Source: Lachnospiraceae bacterium
GTDB lineage: Bacteria > Bacillota > Clostridia > Lachnospirales > Lachnospiraceae
Assembly: GCA_017520425.1 (NCBI GenBank)
Contig: JAFXFO010000022.1
Location: 124,001-188,000 of the forward strand
DNA length: 64,000 nt
Direction: 5' to 3'
In this document: positions 1 through 8,365 of the stretch, one piece after another
Numbering within the stretch: the first letter of the stretch is position 1
How the letters are laid out: every line of letters starts with the position of its first letter
The notes under the pieces: model-generated
Seen by the model: the letters and a program-made list of their open reading frames with translations, nothing else
Told to the model about the DNA's origin: nothing
Databases searched by the model: none
Program-made: the position numbers and the translations under genes

Positions 1-1310
1 ATAAAGTGAAGCGGAGTACCCTTGAAGCCAAAAGTATCTCGAATTTGATTCTCAATATATCGGGTATAAGAGAAATGCATCAATTCCTTATCATTTACAA
101 AGATTACAAATGTAGGAGGTTTTACCGCCACCTGGGTAATATAATACAGACGCAGTCTCTTACCCTTATCAGAAGGAGGCTGCTGCATAGCCACTGCTTC
201 CGCCATAATCTCATTCAACACACCCGTTGCCACTCTCATTGCATGGTTTTCGCTTACCATATCAATGGTTTCATAAAGCTTGGGCAGACGCTGTCCGGTC
301 TTTGCAGAGATAAACAGCATTTCAGCATAAGGCATATAGGATAAGGTATTGCGTACCTTCTCTGTAAAGCGATAAATGGTCTTATCATCCTTTTCAATGG
401 CATCCCATTTATTTACGGCAATAATCACCGCTTTACCTCTGTCATGTGCAATACCGGCAATCTTTGCATCCTGCTCAGTTACACCCTCGGAAGCATCGAT
501 GACCATTACCACCACATCCGCACGCTCTACCGCACTTACGGTACGCACAATCATGAAATGCTCCAGCTCTTCCTTGATTTTGTTCTTTCTGCGAAGACCT
601 GCCGTATCGATGAATACATATTCTTTGCCGTTATAGGTAATCTCCGTATCCACCGCATCTCTGGTAGTACCTGCAATATCGGATACAATCAGACGGTTTT
701 CACCTAATAATTTATTGATGATAGAGGACTTTCCTACATTGGGCTTTCCTACGATAGCCACACGAATCCTGTCATCCTCTTCCTCTTCTTCGTCCGTCTC
801 AGGGAAATACTGACTCACTTCATCCAGCATATCACCTATACCAAGACGGTTAGCTGCTGAAATAGGATGAGGGTCACCAATACCCAGATTGTAAAATTCA
901 TACACATCCGCCATATATTTCTCAAAGCTGTCCACTTTATTTACCACCAATACCACAGGCTTATGACAACGACGAAGCATATCTGCCACCTTGGCATCCG
1001 CATCCTGAAGGCCCTGTTTCACATCTACCAAAAAGATAATCACATCTGCGGTCTCCATGGCAATCTCTGCCTGCTCACGCATCTGCGAAAGGATAATATC
1101 CTTGCTGTCCGGCTCAATACCACCGGTATCAATCAGGGTAAAGGATTTGTCCAACCAGGTAATATCCGCATAAATACGGTCTCTGGTAATACCGGGAGTA
1201 TCTTTTACGATAGATATATTTTCACCTGCCAACACATTAAACAGTGTGGACTTACCCACATTGGGACGTCCCACCACCGCTACAATGGGCTTGGATTTTC
1301 TCTTACTCAT
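1..1310 (-). CDS. der: Ribosome-associated GTPase Der (EngA), 3' end cut by window
   Basis: Double-GTPase essential for 50S ribosome maturation. I translated the minus strand from the ATG at 1310 (protein begins [10 protein letters not shown]). Two Era-like G domains are visible: G1 GRPNVGKS near residue 14, DTGG and NKVD in the first; [12 protein letters not shown] and NKWD in the second; then the KH-like C-terminal domain. A GGAGGATGAAAT stretch gives the ribosome binding site. The frame is open to the left edge, about 436 codons, so only a few C-terminal residues and the stop are missing. The upstream neighbour is the DUF512 radical-SAM gene, a pairing common in Clostridia. Confidence 0.97.
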   Translation of the reverse strand, partial: MSKRKSKPIVAVVGRPNVGKSTLFNVLAGENISIVKDTPGITRDRIYADITWLDKSFTLIDTGGIEPDSKDIILSQMREQAEIAMETADVIIFLVDVKQGLQDADAKVADMLRRCHKPVVLVVNKVDSFEKYMADVYEFYNLGIGDPHPISAANRLGIGDMLDEVSQYFPETDEEEEEDDRIRVAIVGKPNVGKSSIINKLLGENRLIVSDIAGTTRDAVDTEITYNGKEYVFIDTAGLRRKNKIKEELEHFMIVRTVSAVERADVVVMVIDASEGVTEQDAKIAGIAHDRGKAVIIAVNKWDAIEKDDKTIYRFTEKVRNTLSYMPYAEMLFISAKTGQRLPKLYETIDMVSENHAMRVATGVLNEIMAEAVAMQQPPSDKGKRLRLYYITQVAVKPPTFVIFVNDKELMHFSYTRYIENQIRDTFGFKGTPLHF

Positions 1311-1344
1311 TTCATCCTCCTTGTGCCCGTCCTAAGAACAAACA

Positions 1345-2676
1345 CTATTCTATTCCTAACACTGTGTTTACAAAGTCATATCCGCTTGATTTTACAATAT
1401 AAATAGGGACTTGTAAAGACTTTTCCAAATCAGATTTGGTAAAATCATCTAAAAAAACTTCCTCGCCGCTTCGAAGTACATTCTGAGGCAATAATAGTCC
1501 GGTTCCTAATTCTTTTCCCTTAAGCTGCTTTTCAATATCCTGCCCGGTAAGCAATCCGGAAACCGTAATATGCTCTCCGAAGAAATCATTTACAATCGGA
1601 TAAACATGCACCTTCAAGTTCGGAAAGCTGTCTTCCATCTCATTAATCATTCTTTGAATATAAGGATATGCCAGAAGGCCGGTTGCCAGCGAAACTTCTC
1701 TCTTTATGCTGTCATCCGGTAATATTCTCTCCTCAGCCAGCTTATTCATGCGGTCTGCAAATTCTTCCAATAAAAGTCTGGTCATACCCACACCATTTTC
1801 CAGCTGCAGATATCCGTCATATCTCTCTTCCTCCGGCAATTCTCTTTCCGCCAGAATATACCACTCATCACTGGCATGGATAAAATGCAAACCATGCTCC
1901 GGGTACAATTTCTTCTGCCAGCTTTCAATGGTATCAATTACCTTGTAGGCATCCTCTTTGGTAAAAGGCTCCAAAGGATACAGACCTTCCCGATACTTTG
2001 ACAATCCTACCGGCACTACGGATACACTTTCCAGATGGGGCAAATACTTGGTCAGTTCACGGATGCTGTATTCCAGCTCATCCCCGTCGTTTACGCCCTT
2101 ACATAATACAATCTGACCATTCATGGTGATGCCTGCTTTATAAAGAGTATCCACCTTCTTTAACGCTTCTCCTGCGAAACGGTTGTTCAGCATCATACAA
2201 CGAAGTTTAGGATTCATGGTCTGGAAAGAAATATTGATCGGCGACAAATGATATCTGGTAATCCGGTCAATATCATGGTCTGACATATTGGTCAAGGTTA
2301 CATAATTGCCCTGCAAAAAGGACAATCTGGAATCATCATCCTTGAAATACAGTGTCTCTCGCATTCCCTTGGGCATCTGGTCGATAAAGCAAAAGATACA
2401 TTTATTATGGCAATGTCTGTATTCGTCCATAAGACCGTTTTCAAATTCGATGCCTAAATCTTCATCAAACTCTTTATCAATCTCTAAAAGCCATTCTTCA
2501 CCGTCCGGTTTTTGAATCAGCACCTCAATATAGGTATCCTGCACCAGAAACTGGTAATCAAAAATATCTTCTATCTCTGTATTATCAATGGCTAGTAAAA
2601 TATCGCCTGCTTCTATTTCCAATTCCTCCGCGATACTGCCGGGCAGTACTCGGTTAATGATGTGTTGTTTTTTCAT
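1345..2676 (-). CDS. DUF512 family PDZ/radical-SAM protein
   Basis: 443 aa, the usual length for the family. An N-terminal PDZ-like segment (about residues 1-65) precedes a radical-SAM-type cluster CHNKCIFCF (CX3CX2C, near residue 90) followed by IDQMPKGMR. The C-terminal part is the DUF512 region with the conserved ATG-LAYP-like and TVSGLLTGQD stretches. The family very often sits next to der in Firmicutes, as here with a 34-bp gap, which suggests a ribosome or translation link, but no reaction is established. The start is the ATG at 2676 with an AAGGA about 11 nt upstream. Confidence 0.88.
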   Translation of the reverse strand: MKKQHIINRVLPGSIAEELEIEAGDILLAIDNTEIEDIFDYQFLVQDTYIEVLIQKPDGEEWLLEIDKEFDEDLGIEFENGLMDEYRHCHNKCIFCFIDQMPKGMRETLYFKDDDSRLSFLQGNYVTLTNMSDHDIDRITRYHLSPINISFQTMNPKLRCMMLNNRFAGEALKKVDTLYKAGITMNGQIVLCKGVNDGDELEYSIRELTKYLPHLESVSVVPVGLSKYREGLYPLEPFTKEDAYKVIDTIESWQKKLYPEHGLHFIHASDEWYILAERELPEEERYDGYLQLENGVGMTRLLLEEFADRMNKLAEERILPDDSIKREVSLATGLLAYPYIQRMINEMEDSFPNLKVHVYPIVNDFFGEHITVSGLLTGQDIEKQLKGKELGTGLLLPQNVLRSGEEVFLDDFTKSDLEKSLQVPIYIVKSSGYDFVNTVLGIE

Positions 2677-2697
2677 GGTATAAAAATCCTTCTCCTA

Positions 2698-2752
2698 CAG
2701 ACTCGCAAGGACGCACTTGCGTGCTCATTCGTGCTATCGCACTGCCTTGCTC
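2698..2752. repeat. Structured repeat, module A, copy 1
   Basis: 55-bp unit repeated exactly at 2777-2831. It folds as a three-way junction: outer stem GCAAGG (2705-2710) with CCTTGC (2745-2750); arm 1 ACGC/GCGT (2711-2714, 2719-2722); linker CTCATT; arm 2 GTGC/GCAC (2731-2734, 2739-2742). It lies about 22 nt upstream of the DUF512 start on the minus strand. Related elements with different stem sequences lie at 10443 and 52973. Confidence 0.85.
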
Positions 2753-2776
2753 TTATCTTCTGCCTGTCGGTTCAGG

Positions 2777-2831
2777 CAGACTCGCAAGGACGCACTTGCG
2801 TGCTCATTCGTGCTATCGCACTGCCTTGCTC
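2777..2831. repeat. Structured repeat, module A, copy 2 (exact tandem duplicate)
   Basis: Identical to 2698-2752 over 55 bp, at an offset of 79 bp, with a 24-bp spacer. It has the same three-way-junction fold and runs directly into the module B hairpin through CTTGCTCGTTA, exactly as the element at 10443-10555 does. Confidence 0.85.
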
Positions 2832-2833
2832 GT

Positions 2834-2893
2834 TAAACATGTGTTGAAAATTAAATGTCGCTTCGCGCCGCTTAATTTTCCTCCACATGTTTA
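2834..2893. repeat. Structured repeat, module B: long interrupted hairpin
   Basis: Outer stem TAAACATGTG (2834-2843) pairs perfectly with CACATGTTTA (2884-2893). Inner stem GAAAATTAA (2846-2854) pairs with TTAATTTTC (2872-2880). A small apical hairpin CGC-TTC-GCG sits in between, flanked by ATG and CGC. The same layout with different stem bases follows module A at 10501-10555. There is no U-tract, so this is not a simple terminator. Confidence 0.8.
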
Positions 2894-2909
2894 TCATACA
2901 AGAAAAACC

Positions 2910-2938
2910 TTGACGTGTCACTATCAGAATGATATAAA
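2910..2938 (+). promoter_or_regulatory. Sigma-A promoter of prs
   Basis: -35 TTGACG (2910-2915), 17-bp spacer, -10 TATAAA (2933-2938), about 60 nt before the prs start on the plus strand. Together with the repeats at 2698-2893 this accounts for the 327-bp gap between the divergent DUF512 and prs genes. Confidence 0.8.
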
Positions 2939-3003
2939 ATAATTATTGTTCTATGAAATATTGATAAAATTAATACAAAAGAGTAATACATTTGGAGGTT
3001 CTC

Positions 3004-4191
3004 ATGGCGAACTTAAAAGAACTGGAAAACACCATGCCTGTAGCACCCTTGAAAATCATTCCCCTCTCTTCTATGGCGGAGATGGGCAAGCGAATCAATG
3101 ATTTAATGGTTGTTTACCGTGACTACATCAATAATGACCCAGTTAAGAATGACCCGGCTTTCCATGGCTATCTGGAAGAAAGCTATCTGGTGGATGTGGA
3201 ATGTCCCCGATTCGGTACCGGTGAAGGCAAAGCCGTATTCCACGAATCCGTAAGAGGTAAGGATTTATTTATTTTGGTGGATGTGACCAATCACAGCATC
3301 ACCTACAGGGCTAACGGTTATATCAACCACATGTCACCTGACGACCACTATCAGGATTTAAAACGCGTAATCGCTGCCTGTCACGGTAAGGCAAGACGTA
3401 TCAATGTCATCATGCCCTTCCTTTATGAAGGTCGACAGCACAAGCGTTCCGGCCGTGAATCCTTGGACTGTGCCTACGCATTAACCGAATTACAAAACAT
3501 GGGGGTAAGCAATATTATTACCTTTGATGCTCACGACCCCAGAGTACAAAATTCTATTCCCTTAAGCGGTTTTGATAATATTACTACCCCTTATCAGTTT
3601 ATCAAAGCATTACTGAACACCGAGGATGATTTGATTGTGGACAAGGACCATTTACTTGTTATCAGTCCCGACGAAGGTGCTTTGGACCGTGCCATTTATT
3701 TTGCTACGGTTTTAGGCGTGGATACCGGTATGTTTTACAAGCGTCGTGATTATTCTGTGATTATAAATGGCAAGAACCCAATTGTGGCTCATGAATTTTT
3801 GGGAGATAATATAGAAGGCAAAGACATCATCATCATGGATGATATGATTTCCTCCGGCGGAAGTATGTTGGATACTGCTAAGCAGCTTAAAGAAATGAAG
3901 GCCCGCCGAGTATATATCTGCTGTACCTTCGGTCTGTTTACGGAAGGCTTTGATGCATTTGATGCAGCTTATGAAAGAGGTCACTTTGACAAGGTTATCA
4001 CCACCAACCTGACCTATCTTCCTCCGGAAATCTACAAAAAGCCTTATTTCATCGAAGCCGATATGAGTAAGCTGATTACTTCCATCATCGACTTTATGAA
4101 TCACGATGTTTCACTGGCTTGTGTAAATGATGTAACCGAGAAGATTCATCATTTTGTGAATGAGTATAATAGTCGGACGAAAACGTTATAG
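3004..4191 (+). CDS. prs: Ribose-phosphate pyrophosphokinase, long form
   Basis: Makes PRPP from ribose 5-phosphate and ATP for nucleotide, His and Trp synthesis; cytosolic. 395 aa from the ATG at 3004, which has a TTGGAGG site seven bases upstream; an in-frame TTG at 2992 lies inside that site and is not the start. Visible motifs: YEGRQHKR, FDAHDPRVQN, the loop YKRRDYS and the PRPP-binding loop DDMISSGGSM. It is about 80 residues longer than the classical 310-320-residue enzyme, and its PRPP loop differs from the classical DDMIDTAGT. It has its own promoter and a strong terminator. Confidence 0.9.
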   Translation: MANLKELENTMPVAPLKIIPLSSMAEMGKRINDLMVVYRDYINNDPVKNDPAFHGYLEESYLVDVECPRFGTGEGKAVFHESVRGKDLFILVDVTNHSITYRANGYINHMSPDDHYQDLKRVIAACHGKARRINVIMPFLYEGRQHKRSGRESLDCAYALTELQNMGVSNIITFDAHDPRVQNSIPLSGFDNITTPYQFIKALLNTEDDLIVDKDHLLVISPDEGALDRAIYFATVLGVDTGMFYKRRDYSVIINGKNPIVAHEFLGDNIEGKDIIIMDDMISSGGSMLDTAKQLKEMKARRVYICCTFGLFTEGFDAFDAAYERGHFDKVITTNLTYLPPEIYKKPYFIEADMSKLITSIIDFMNHDVSLACVNDVTEKIHHFVNEYNSRTKTL

Positions 4192-4198
4192 AATGTTA

Positions 4199-4236
4199 AA
4201 ACACCCTGCAAACATATGATTGCAGGGTGTTTCTAT
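4199..4236 (+). terminator. Intrinsic terminator of prs
   Basis: Perfect 13-bp stem AAACACCCTGCAA (4199-4211) / TTGCAGGGTGTTT (4220-4232), 8-nt loop, then TTCTATT. The A-rich side also allows minus-strand use, so it may serve the convergent pgeF transcript. Confidence 0.85.
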
Positions 4237-4364
4237 TAAATTACAAAATTCATAAAATCCACATACGGATAATCCTTATTGATTTCCTCCACCAGCCCTC
4301 CAAGGTTATGATGGTATTAAATCCGTCAATGTTCACTACACATCCCTGAGGAATATTTTTCACT
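4236..4364 (-). pseudogene. Possible decayed coding fragment after pgeF
   Basis: Directly after the pgeF stop, minus strand, one frame reads KVKNIPQGCVVNIDGFNTII and a second, one base shifted, continues LVEEINKDYPYVDFMNFVI before a TAA at 4238-4236. Both stretches look protein-like and meet near 4295, as expected of a short gene or gene tail broken by a one-base indel. There is no convincing start or ribosome binding site and I do not recognise the family. Confidence 0.35.
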
Positions 4365-5282
4365 TTATTTCATCACCAAAAACGCCCCCAGATTTCCTCT
4401 CTTGCCGCCACTGGCTCTGTGAGAGAATAAATATTCCGGGTTACAATTGGTACAGATATCCGTCACATCAAGATTTTTAAGCAATATTCCGGCACTTCGA
4501 AGCACCACCACATTGGCCAGCCACAAATCCAGCTGGTATTTGCCTGCTTCTTTACCGGGTAACAATAATTTACCTGTAGGATGCAGTCCTGCTTCATAAG
4601 CTTCCCTGCAATATTCTTCAATCTTCTCAGCACTCCAGAAGCCCTGCATAAACAATTCCGCTACTTCTTCGCTGATTTCATAGCAGTCCTGGCAGATGGA
4701 AGGTCCGATTGCTGCGATGATATCCGCCGGTTCGCAACCAAACTCCTGTGACATCCTCTCAACCATCCTTGCTCCCATGCCGGCCACAGTTCCGCGCCAT
4801 CCGGAATGTGCCACGCCGATGACTTCCTTCACCGGATCTACGAAGTATACCGGCACGCAATCCGCCGTAAAGCAGGACAAAACAAGACCTTTTTCCGCAG
4901 TAATCAGGCCATCAATATCCGTATAATCCCTGTTACAGGTCACACCCTTGCCTGCATCCTCTTTCGTAACCACTCTGATATTTTTGGTATGGGTCTGGTC
5001 CGTTGTCACAAAAGCGCCCTTTTCCACACCCAGTACTTCTCCCATGCGGTCATAGTTTTCCAGCACCGCTGACCGGTCATCCCCTCTTGTGAAACTGAAA
5101 TTCAAGGTGGCACAATCCCCCTTGCTGACACCGCCCAGTCTGGTGGTAAACAAATGCTCAATTCCTTCTATGGCTGATAGCTTGGGAAAGGTTAAATATT
5201 CTACCCAGTCTCCGCAAGCCAGCCTTTTCTCTTTCTGTACCAATGTTTCTGTTCTATTCTTAGCACGAATTACCGGATACAT
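4365..5282 (-). CDS. pgeF: Peptidoglycan editing factor PgeF / laccase-domain (DUF152, YlmD) protein
   Basis: 305 aa. Members hydrolyse wrongly incorporated residues in cell-wall precursors or act as purine nucleoside phosphorylases. Family signatures: FTTRLGGVS near the N-terminus, TDQTHTKNI, CFTADCVPV with the metal-ligand Cys, AHSGWRGTV with the metal-ligand His, and IGPSICQDCYE. The start is the ATG at 5282, with GAGGAG seven bases upstream; the in-frame ATG at 5318 lacks such a site and would overlap yraN. yraN lies 13 bp upstream. Confidence 0.9.
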   Translation of the reverse strand: MYPVIRAKNRTETLVQKEKRLACGDWVEYLTFPKLSAIEGIEHLFTTRLGGVSKGDCATLNFSFTRGDDRSAVLENYDRMGEVLGVEKGAFVTTDQTHTKNIRVVTKEDAGKGVTCNRDYTDIDGLITAEKGLVLSCFTADCVPVYFVDPVKEVIGVAHSGWRGTVAGMGARMVERMSQEFGCEPADIIAAIGPSICQDCYEISEEVAELFMQGFWSAEKIEEYCREAYEAGLHPTGKLLLPGKEAGKYQLDLWLANVVVLRSAGILLKNLDVTDICTNCNPEYLFSHRASGGKRGNLGAFLVMK

Positions 5283-5295
5283 CCTAATCTCCTCA

Positions 5296-5649
5296 TCATC
5301 CAATATGCTCAAAGGCATTCTGATACCAGCGGATTTCGCTCCCCTCTATGGCCACCACATCGTAACGTATGGGCATATTCCAAGATACTTTGTGGTAACA
5401 CCGATAAAAGGCCGCCACCTGACAGATTTGCCATTGCTTATAAAAACCAACAGCAGACTCAGGGCTACCGCTTCGTCCGCTGTTTCTATACTTTACTTCA
5501 AAAAACACCAAATAGCCGTTATGGTAACCGATAATATCGATTTCCCCATGACGGTTTCTGAAATTTCTCTCTACGATTCGAACGCCTTTCTCCGACAAAT
5601 ATGCGACAGCCCGTGATTCTGCCGCAGTACCTGTTTTTCGTTTGTTCAA
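5296..5649 (-). CDS. yraN: UPF0102 (YraN) family endonuclease-like protein
   Basis: 117 aa, the typical length. It carries the restriction-endonuclease-like core GEIDIIG and FFEVKYR (residues about 35-55), with the Asp and Glu-Val-Lys expected of the active site. Its role in the cell is not settled. The gene follows flhX by 13 bp and sits in the rnhB-ylqG-flhX-yraN order typical of Firmicutes. Confidence 0.92.
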   Translation of the reverse strand: MNKRKTGTAAESRAVAYLSEKGVRIVERNFRNRHGEIDIIGYHNGYLVFFEVKYRNSGRSGSPESAVGFYKQWQICQVAAFYRCYHKVSWNMPIRYDVVAIEGSEIRWYQNAFEHIG

Positions 5650-5662
5650 ATCATTTTCTCCT

Positions 5663-5953
5663 TTATTTGTTAATCTTGCCCTTTAGCTTATCCATAGCAT
5701 CCACAAACACCAGAATCTCCGCCACCACCTCATAAAGCTCCGGCGGTATCATATCCCCGATTTCCAATCGGGACAGAGTATCTGCCAACTTATCATCCCT
5801 ATGAACGGGCACATCATACTCGTTTGCCTTTTCTATGATTCGTTCTGCCAAAAGCCCCCTTCCGCTGGCTATGACTTTGGGCGCATCCTCAGCCGGGTCG
5901 TAGCTTAATGCGATGGCCTGTTTGGGCTTCTCCTTTTTTAATCTGCTATCCAT
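5663..5953 (-). CDS. flhX: FlhB C-terminal-domain-like protein (FlhX/YlqH)
   Basis: 96 aa. Matches the cytosolic C-terminal domain of FlhB/EscU: IALSYDPAEDAPKVIASG, AERIIEKANEYDVPVHRDD, LADTLSRLEIGDMIPPELYE, VAEILVFV. The autocleavage NPTH motif of true FlhB is replaced here (ALSYDP), as is usual in this stand-alone family. GGGGAAAAG precedes the ATG. It is paired with a FliK-like gene upstream, although the window has no other flagellar gene. Confidence 0.9.
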   Translation of the reverse strand: MDSRLKKEKPKQAIALSYDPAEDAPKVIASGRGLLAERIIEKANEYDVPVHRDDKLADTLSRLEIGDMIPPELYEVVAEILVFVDAMDKLKGKINK

Positions 5954-5968
5954 CTTTTCCCCTTATTA

Positions 5969-7558
5969 TTAACATCTGACATCAAAGGAATAATTCACCA
6001 ATGCCGGTCGATTGGAATTCTCCTGCAACAATTCACCAAAGGTGGTGTTTTCTCCCCCTTGTTGCTCCCCTTTGACCGTCAACTGATAGGACATATGATA
6101 TCCCCTTTTCTCCAAACGTGCGGTCAGCATATCCATATGCTCATACAAAAAGTCTAACATTTCATCATCCGCTATATAGAAGTTAGTACTGACATTACTT
6201 TCCTTCATGCGCACATATACGTCCACCGGTCCCAGATGCTCCATATCCAGATGAAGCAGGGCCGTCACCTCTCCATCATCCCCTGCCAGATGCTTTTTAT
6301 TGGAATACACATACAGTTCTCCGTGTGCATTGTTCTCCGACAGCTTTAACGGCAGTTGGATGTAAGCATACATCTGATTCATCTGATGTAAAAACTGAAT
6401 GTTTTGATTCAAATTTTGGACGGTCTTCGCCAAACCGCTTTGTTCCTGACCTACATTCTGCAGGTTTTCCGTCAATTGATTCAATTGTTTGTTCAATCGA
6501 TGATATAACTCCTGCACATCATCCTTTTCGGAGCTTTCAGGCTGTAATAAAAGCTGCTTTTGTAAAAACTCTTTTACTCCGTCTTGAAACACATCCTTTT
6601 GCAGCAAAGCCGCCAATGCCTTATCATCTCCCTTGCACTGTTCCAACAAAGAAACTAACTCTCTTGCCAAGGCCTCACCGCTCATGCTCTTAAGAGTGGC
6701 TGTATCCGGCAAATCCGGCATACCATTTGTCACTTGGGTACCCACAGAACCGGTTTCAGTAGCTTCTCCTTGCACATTGCCTGCTTCTGCCATTATGGCA
6801 GTCTCCGTCACAACCGCTTTATAGGCCGATTCCGCCACGTTCCCGCTCTGGGGCATTGTTTCTGCATCTCCCTGCAAAACAACCCTTAAAAGGGCTTCTG
6901 CGGACTTTCCCTGCCCATTTGTCGTCATATCCCGCAAAACATCCAACAATTCCTGCCCCATTTGCTCCACTCCACCCACCAATTGGTGAGTCATGGCCTT
7001 ATAGGAATGAATCTGATTCAGGTTCTCCGTATTCACAGGCAGCTTCAACTTATGCAAATCAATAATATCCATCAGCTCAGCATCCGCATTGGATACCATC
7101 TGATGATAGATTTCCTGCAAGGTATTTTTATCAATGGAGATGCCTTCCTTCATCAGCTGTGCTGTCATCCCCATGGTGGTTTCATTGACGGGCAAAGATG
7201 CGGTTTCCAACGCCTTAGCCGCATTCTGTTCCATCCCCATATTTTCAAACAAAGGACTTAAAGACAAGGTAGAACCATTGTTTTTCACCTGAAACAACAG
7301 ACTTCTTCCCACGTTCAGCATCAGACTTTGCTCTAATCGGGCCTGTAACGGAATGTTTTCGCCATCCATATTTACCAGAAGCTTTACGGTATCTCCCAGA
7401 TTTTCCAGCACCTCACCCTGCAAAATCTGACCCGGTGACAAAGTCCTGATTTGTGCCGCAATCTGCCCGGGCAGCTGTTGAATCTGCACCGAACCATTGG
7501 CTTTCGCGGATGCACTGTTTTGATTAATGTAATTGTGAAGCATTTCGTTCAGTCGCAT
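5969..7558 (-). CDS. ylqG: YlqG-like protein with FliK-type hook-length-control C-terminal domain
   Basis: 529 aa. The N-terminal third contains the YlqG-type small domain (GQILQGEVLENLGDTVKLL, about residues 43-62). A low-complexity middle (about 120-340) is rich in Gln, Asn, Ala and Thr. The C-terminal hook-control-like domain (about 410-500) has LHLDMEHLGPVDVYVRM and LTARLEKRGYHM. GGAGGAACACGG precedes the ATG. Pairing with flhX mirrors the FliK-FlhB partnership, but the function outside flagella is unknown. Confidence 0.82.
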   Translation of the reverse strand: MRLNEMLHNYINQNSASAKANGSVQIQQLPGQIAAQIRTLSPGQILQGEVLENLGDTVKLLVNMDGENIPLQARLEQSLMLNVGRSLLFQVKNNGSTLSLSPLFENMGMEQNAAKALETASLPVNETTMGMTAQLMKEGISIDKNTLQEIYHQMVSNADAELMDIIDLHKLKLPVNTENLNQIHSYKAMTHQLVGGVEQMGQELLDVLRDMTTNGQGKSAEALLRVVLQGDAETMPQSGNVAESAYKAVVTETAIMAEAGNVQGEATETGSVGTQVTNGMPDLPDTATLKSMSGEALARELVSLLEQCKGDDKALAALLQKDVFQDGVKEFLQKQLLLQPESSEKDDVQELYHRLNKQLNQLTENLQNVGQEQSGLAKTVQNLNQNIQFLHQMNQMYAYIQLPLKLSENNAHGELYVYSNKKHLAGDDGEVTALLHLDMEHLGPVDVYVRMKESNVSTNFYIADDEMLDFLYEHMDMLTARLEKRGYHMSYQLTVKGEQQGGENTTFGELLQENSNRPALVNYSFDVRC

Positions 7559-7570
7559 CCGTGTTCCTCC

Positions 7571-8347
7571 TTAAATAAAGTTTTTGATGAAACTTTTCCT
7601 ATGTATCGGTGTAGCACCCAACTTTTTCAGTGCCTCTATATGGGCTGCACTTCCGTAGCCTTTATTTCCCGCAAAATCATATCCCGGGAACACCTTATCG
7701 TATTCTACCATCAAACGGTCCCTGGTCACTTTCGCAATGATGCTGGCCGCACCGATGGATATACTCTTGGCGTCTCCCTTAATAATCGGCACCTGCAATA
7801 TCCCCTTATCCACTCCGGGTATGGTAACCGCATCATTTAACAGCACCTGAGGTACCACTCCCAAATCTGCAATGGCCAATCTCATAGCTTCATAAGTTGC
7901 TTGCAAAATATTGATTTCATCGATTCTCTCCGGTGATGCATAGCCGATACCGCAGGCTATAGCCTTTTCCATAATGATATCATAAAGCTCTTCTCTCTTT
8001 TTTTCGGACAGTTTCTTGGAATCATTAATATATAAGATATCACAATCCTTGGGCAAAATAACCGCACCTGCCACTACCGGTCCCGCCAGTGGGCCTCTTC
8101 CCACCTCATCAATACCGCAGATAAATTCATATTCGCCGTACTTTCGTTCATATTCCTTTAGGGCATGGATTCTGGCCTTTTCCTTTTCTAAATCCTGCAA
8201 CTGCTTATTGGCTGACTGTATCAGTTTTTGCACTCCGGCACGTTCATCAGCCTTATAGGCTTCTATAAATTCAGGCAGCTCATCCACTGACGCTGCCTGA
8301 TATTGTGCCTTAATATCTCCCATATTCTTACAAATGATAAAACTCAT
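7571..8347 (-). CDS. rnhB: Ribonuclease HII
   Basis: 258 aa. Removes ribonucleotides from DNA and RNA of RNA:DNA hybrids. The catalytic signature GIDEVGRGPLAGPVV begins near residue 79, followed by INDSKKLS and the later NDAV and GDAKSISIGAASIIAKVTRD stretches. An extra N-terminal region of about 75 residues with a coiled-coil look (QSANKQLQDLEKEKARIHAL) matches the longer Firmicute RnhB form. AGGAG lies upstream of the ATG, and lepB lies 18 bp further upstream. Confidence 0.97.
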   Translation of the reverse strand: MSFIICKNMGDIKAQYQAASVDELPEFIEAYKADERAGVQKLIQSANKQLQDLEKEKARIHALKEYERKYGEYEFICGIDEVGRGPLAGPVVAGAVILPKDCDILYINDSKKLSEKKREELYDIIMEKAIACGIGYASPERIDEINILQATYEAMRLAIADLGVVPQVLLNDAVTIPGVDKGILQVPIIKGDAKSISIGAASIIAKVTRDRLMVEYDKVFPGYDFAGNKGYGSAAHIEALKKLGATPIHRKSFIKNFI

Positions 8348-8365
8348 ATCCTTTGTCTCCTACTC

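Noticed and set aside
2698-2831. Possible CRISPR array (two identical 55-bp units)
   Set aside because: Only two units, a 24-bp spacer, internal junction fold unlike a CRISPR repeat, no cas genes, and related elements with changed stems elsewhere.
2662-2942. Short plus-strand frames across the repeats
   Set aside because: Their peptides repeat because the DNA repeats; no start signals and they end inside the prs promoter.
5089-5616. Plus-strand open frame of 175 codons
   Set aside because: Antisense to pgeF and yraN, both firmly identified; no promoter or ribosome binding site.
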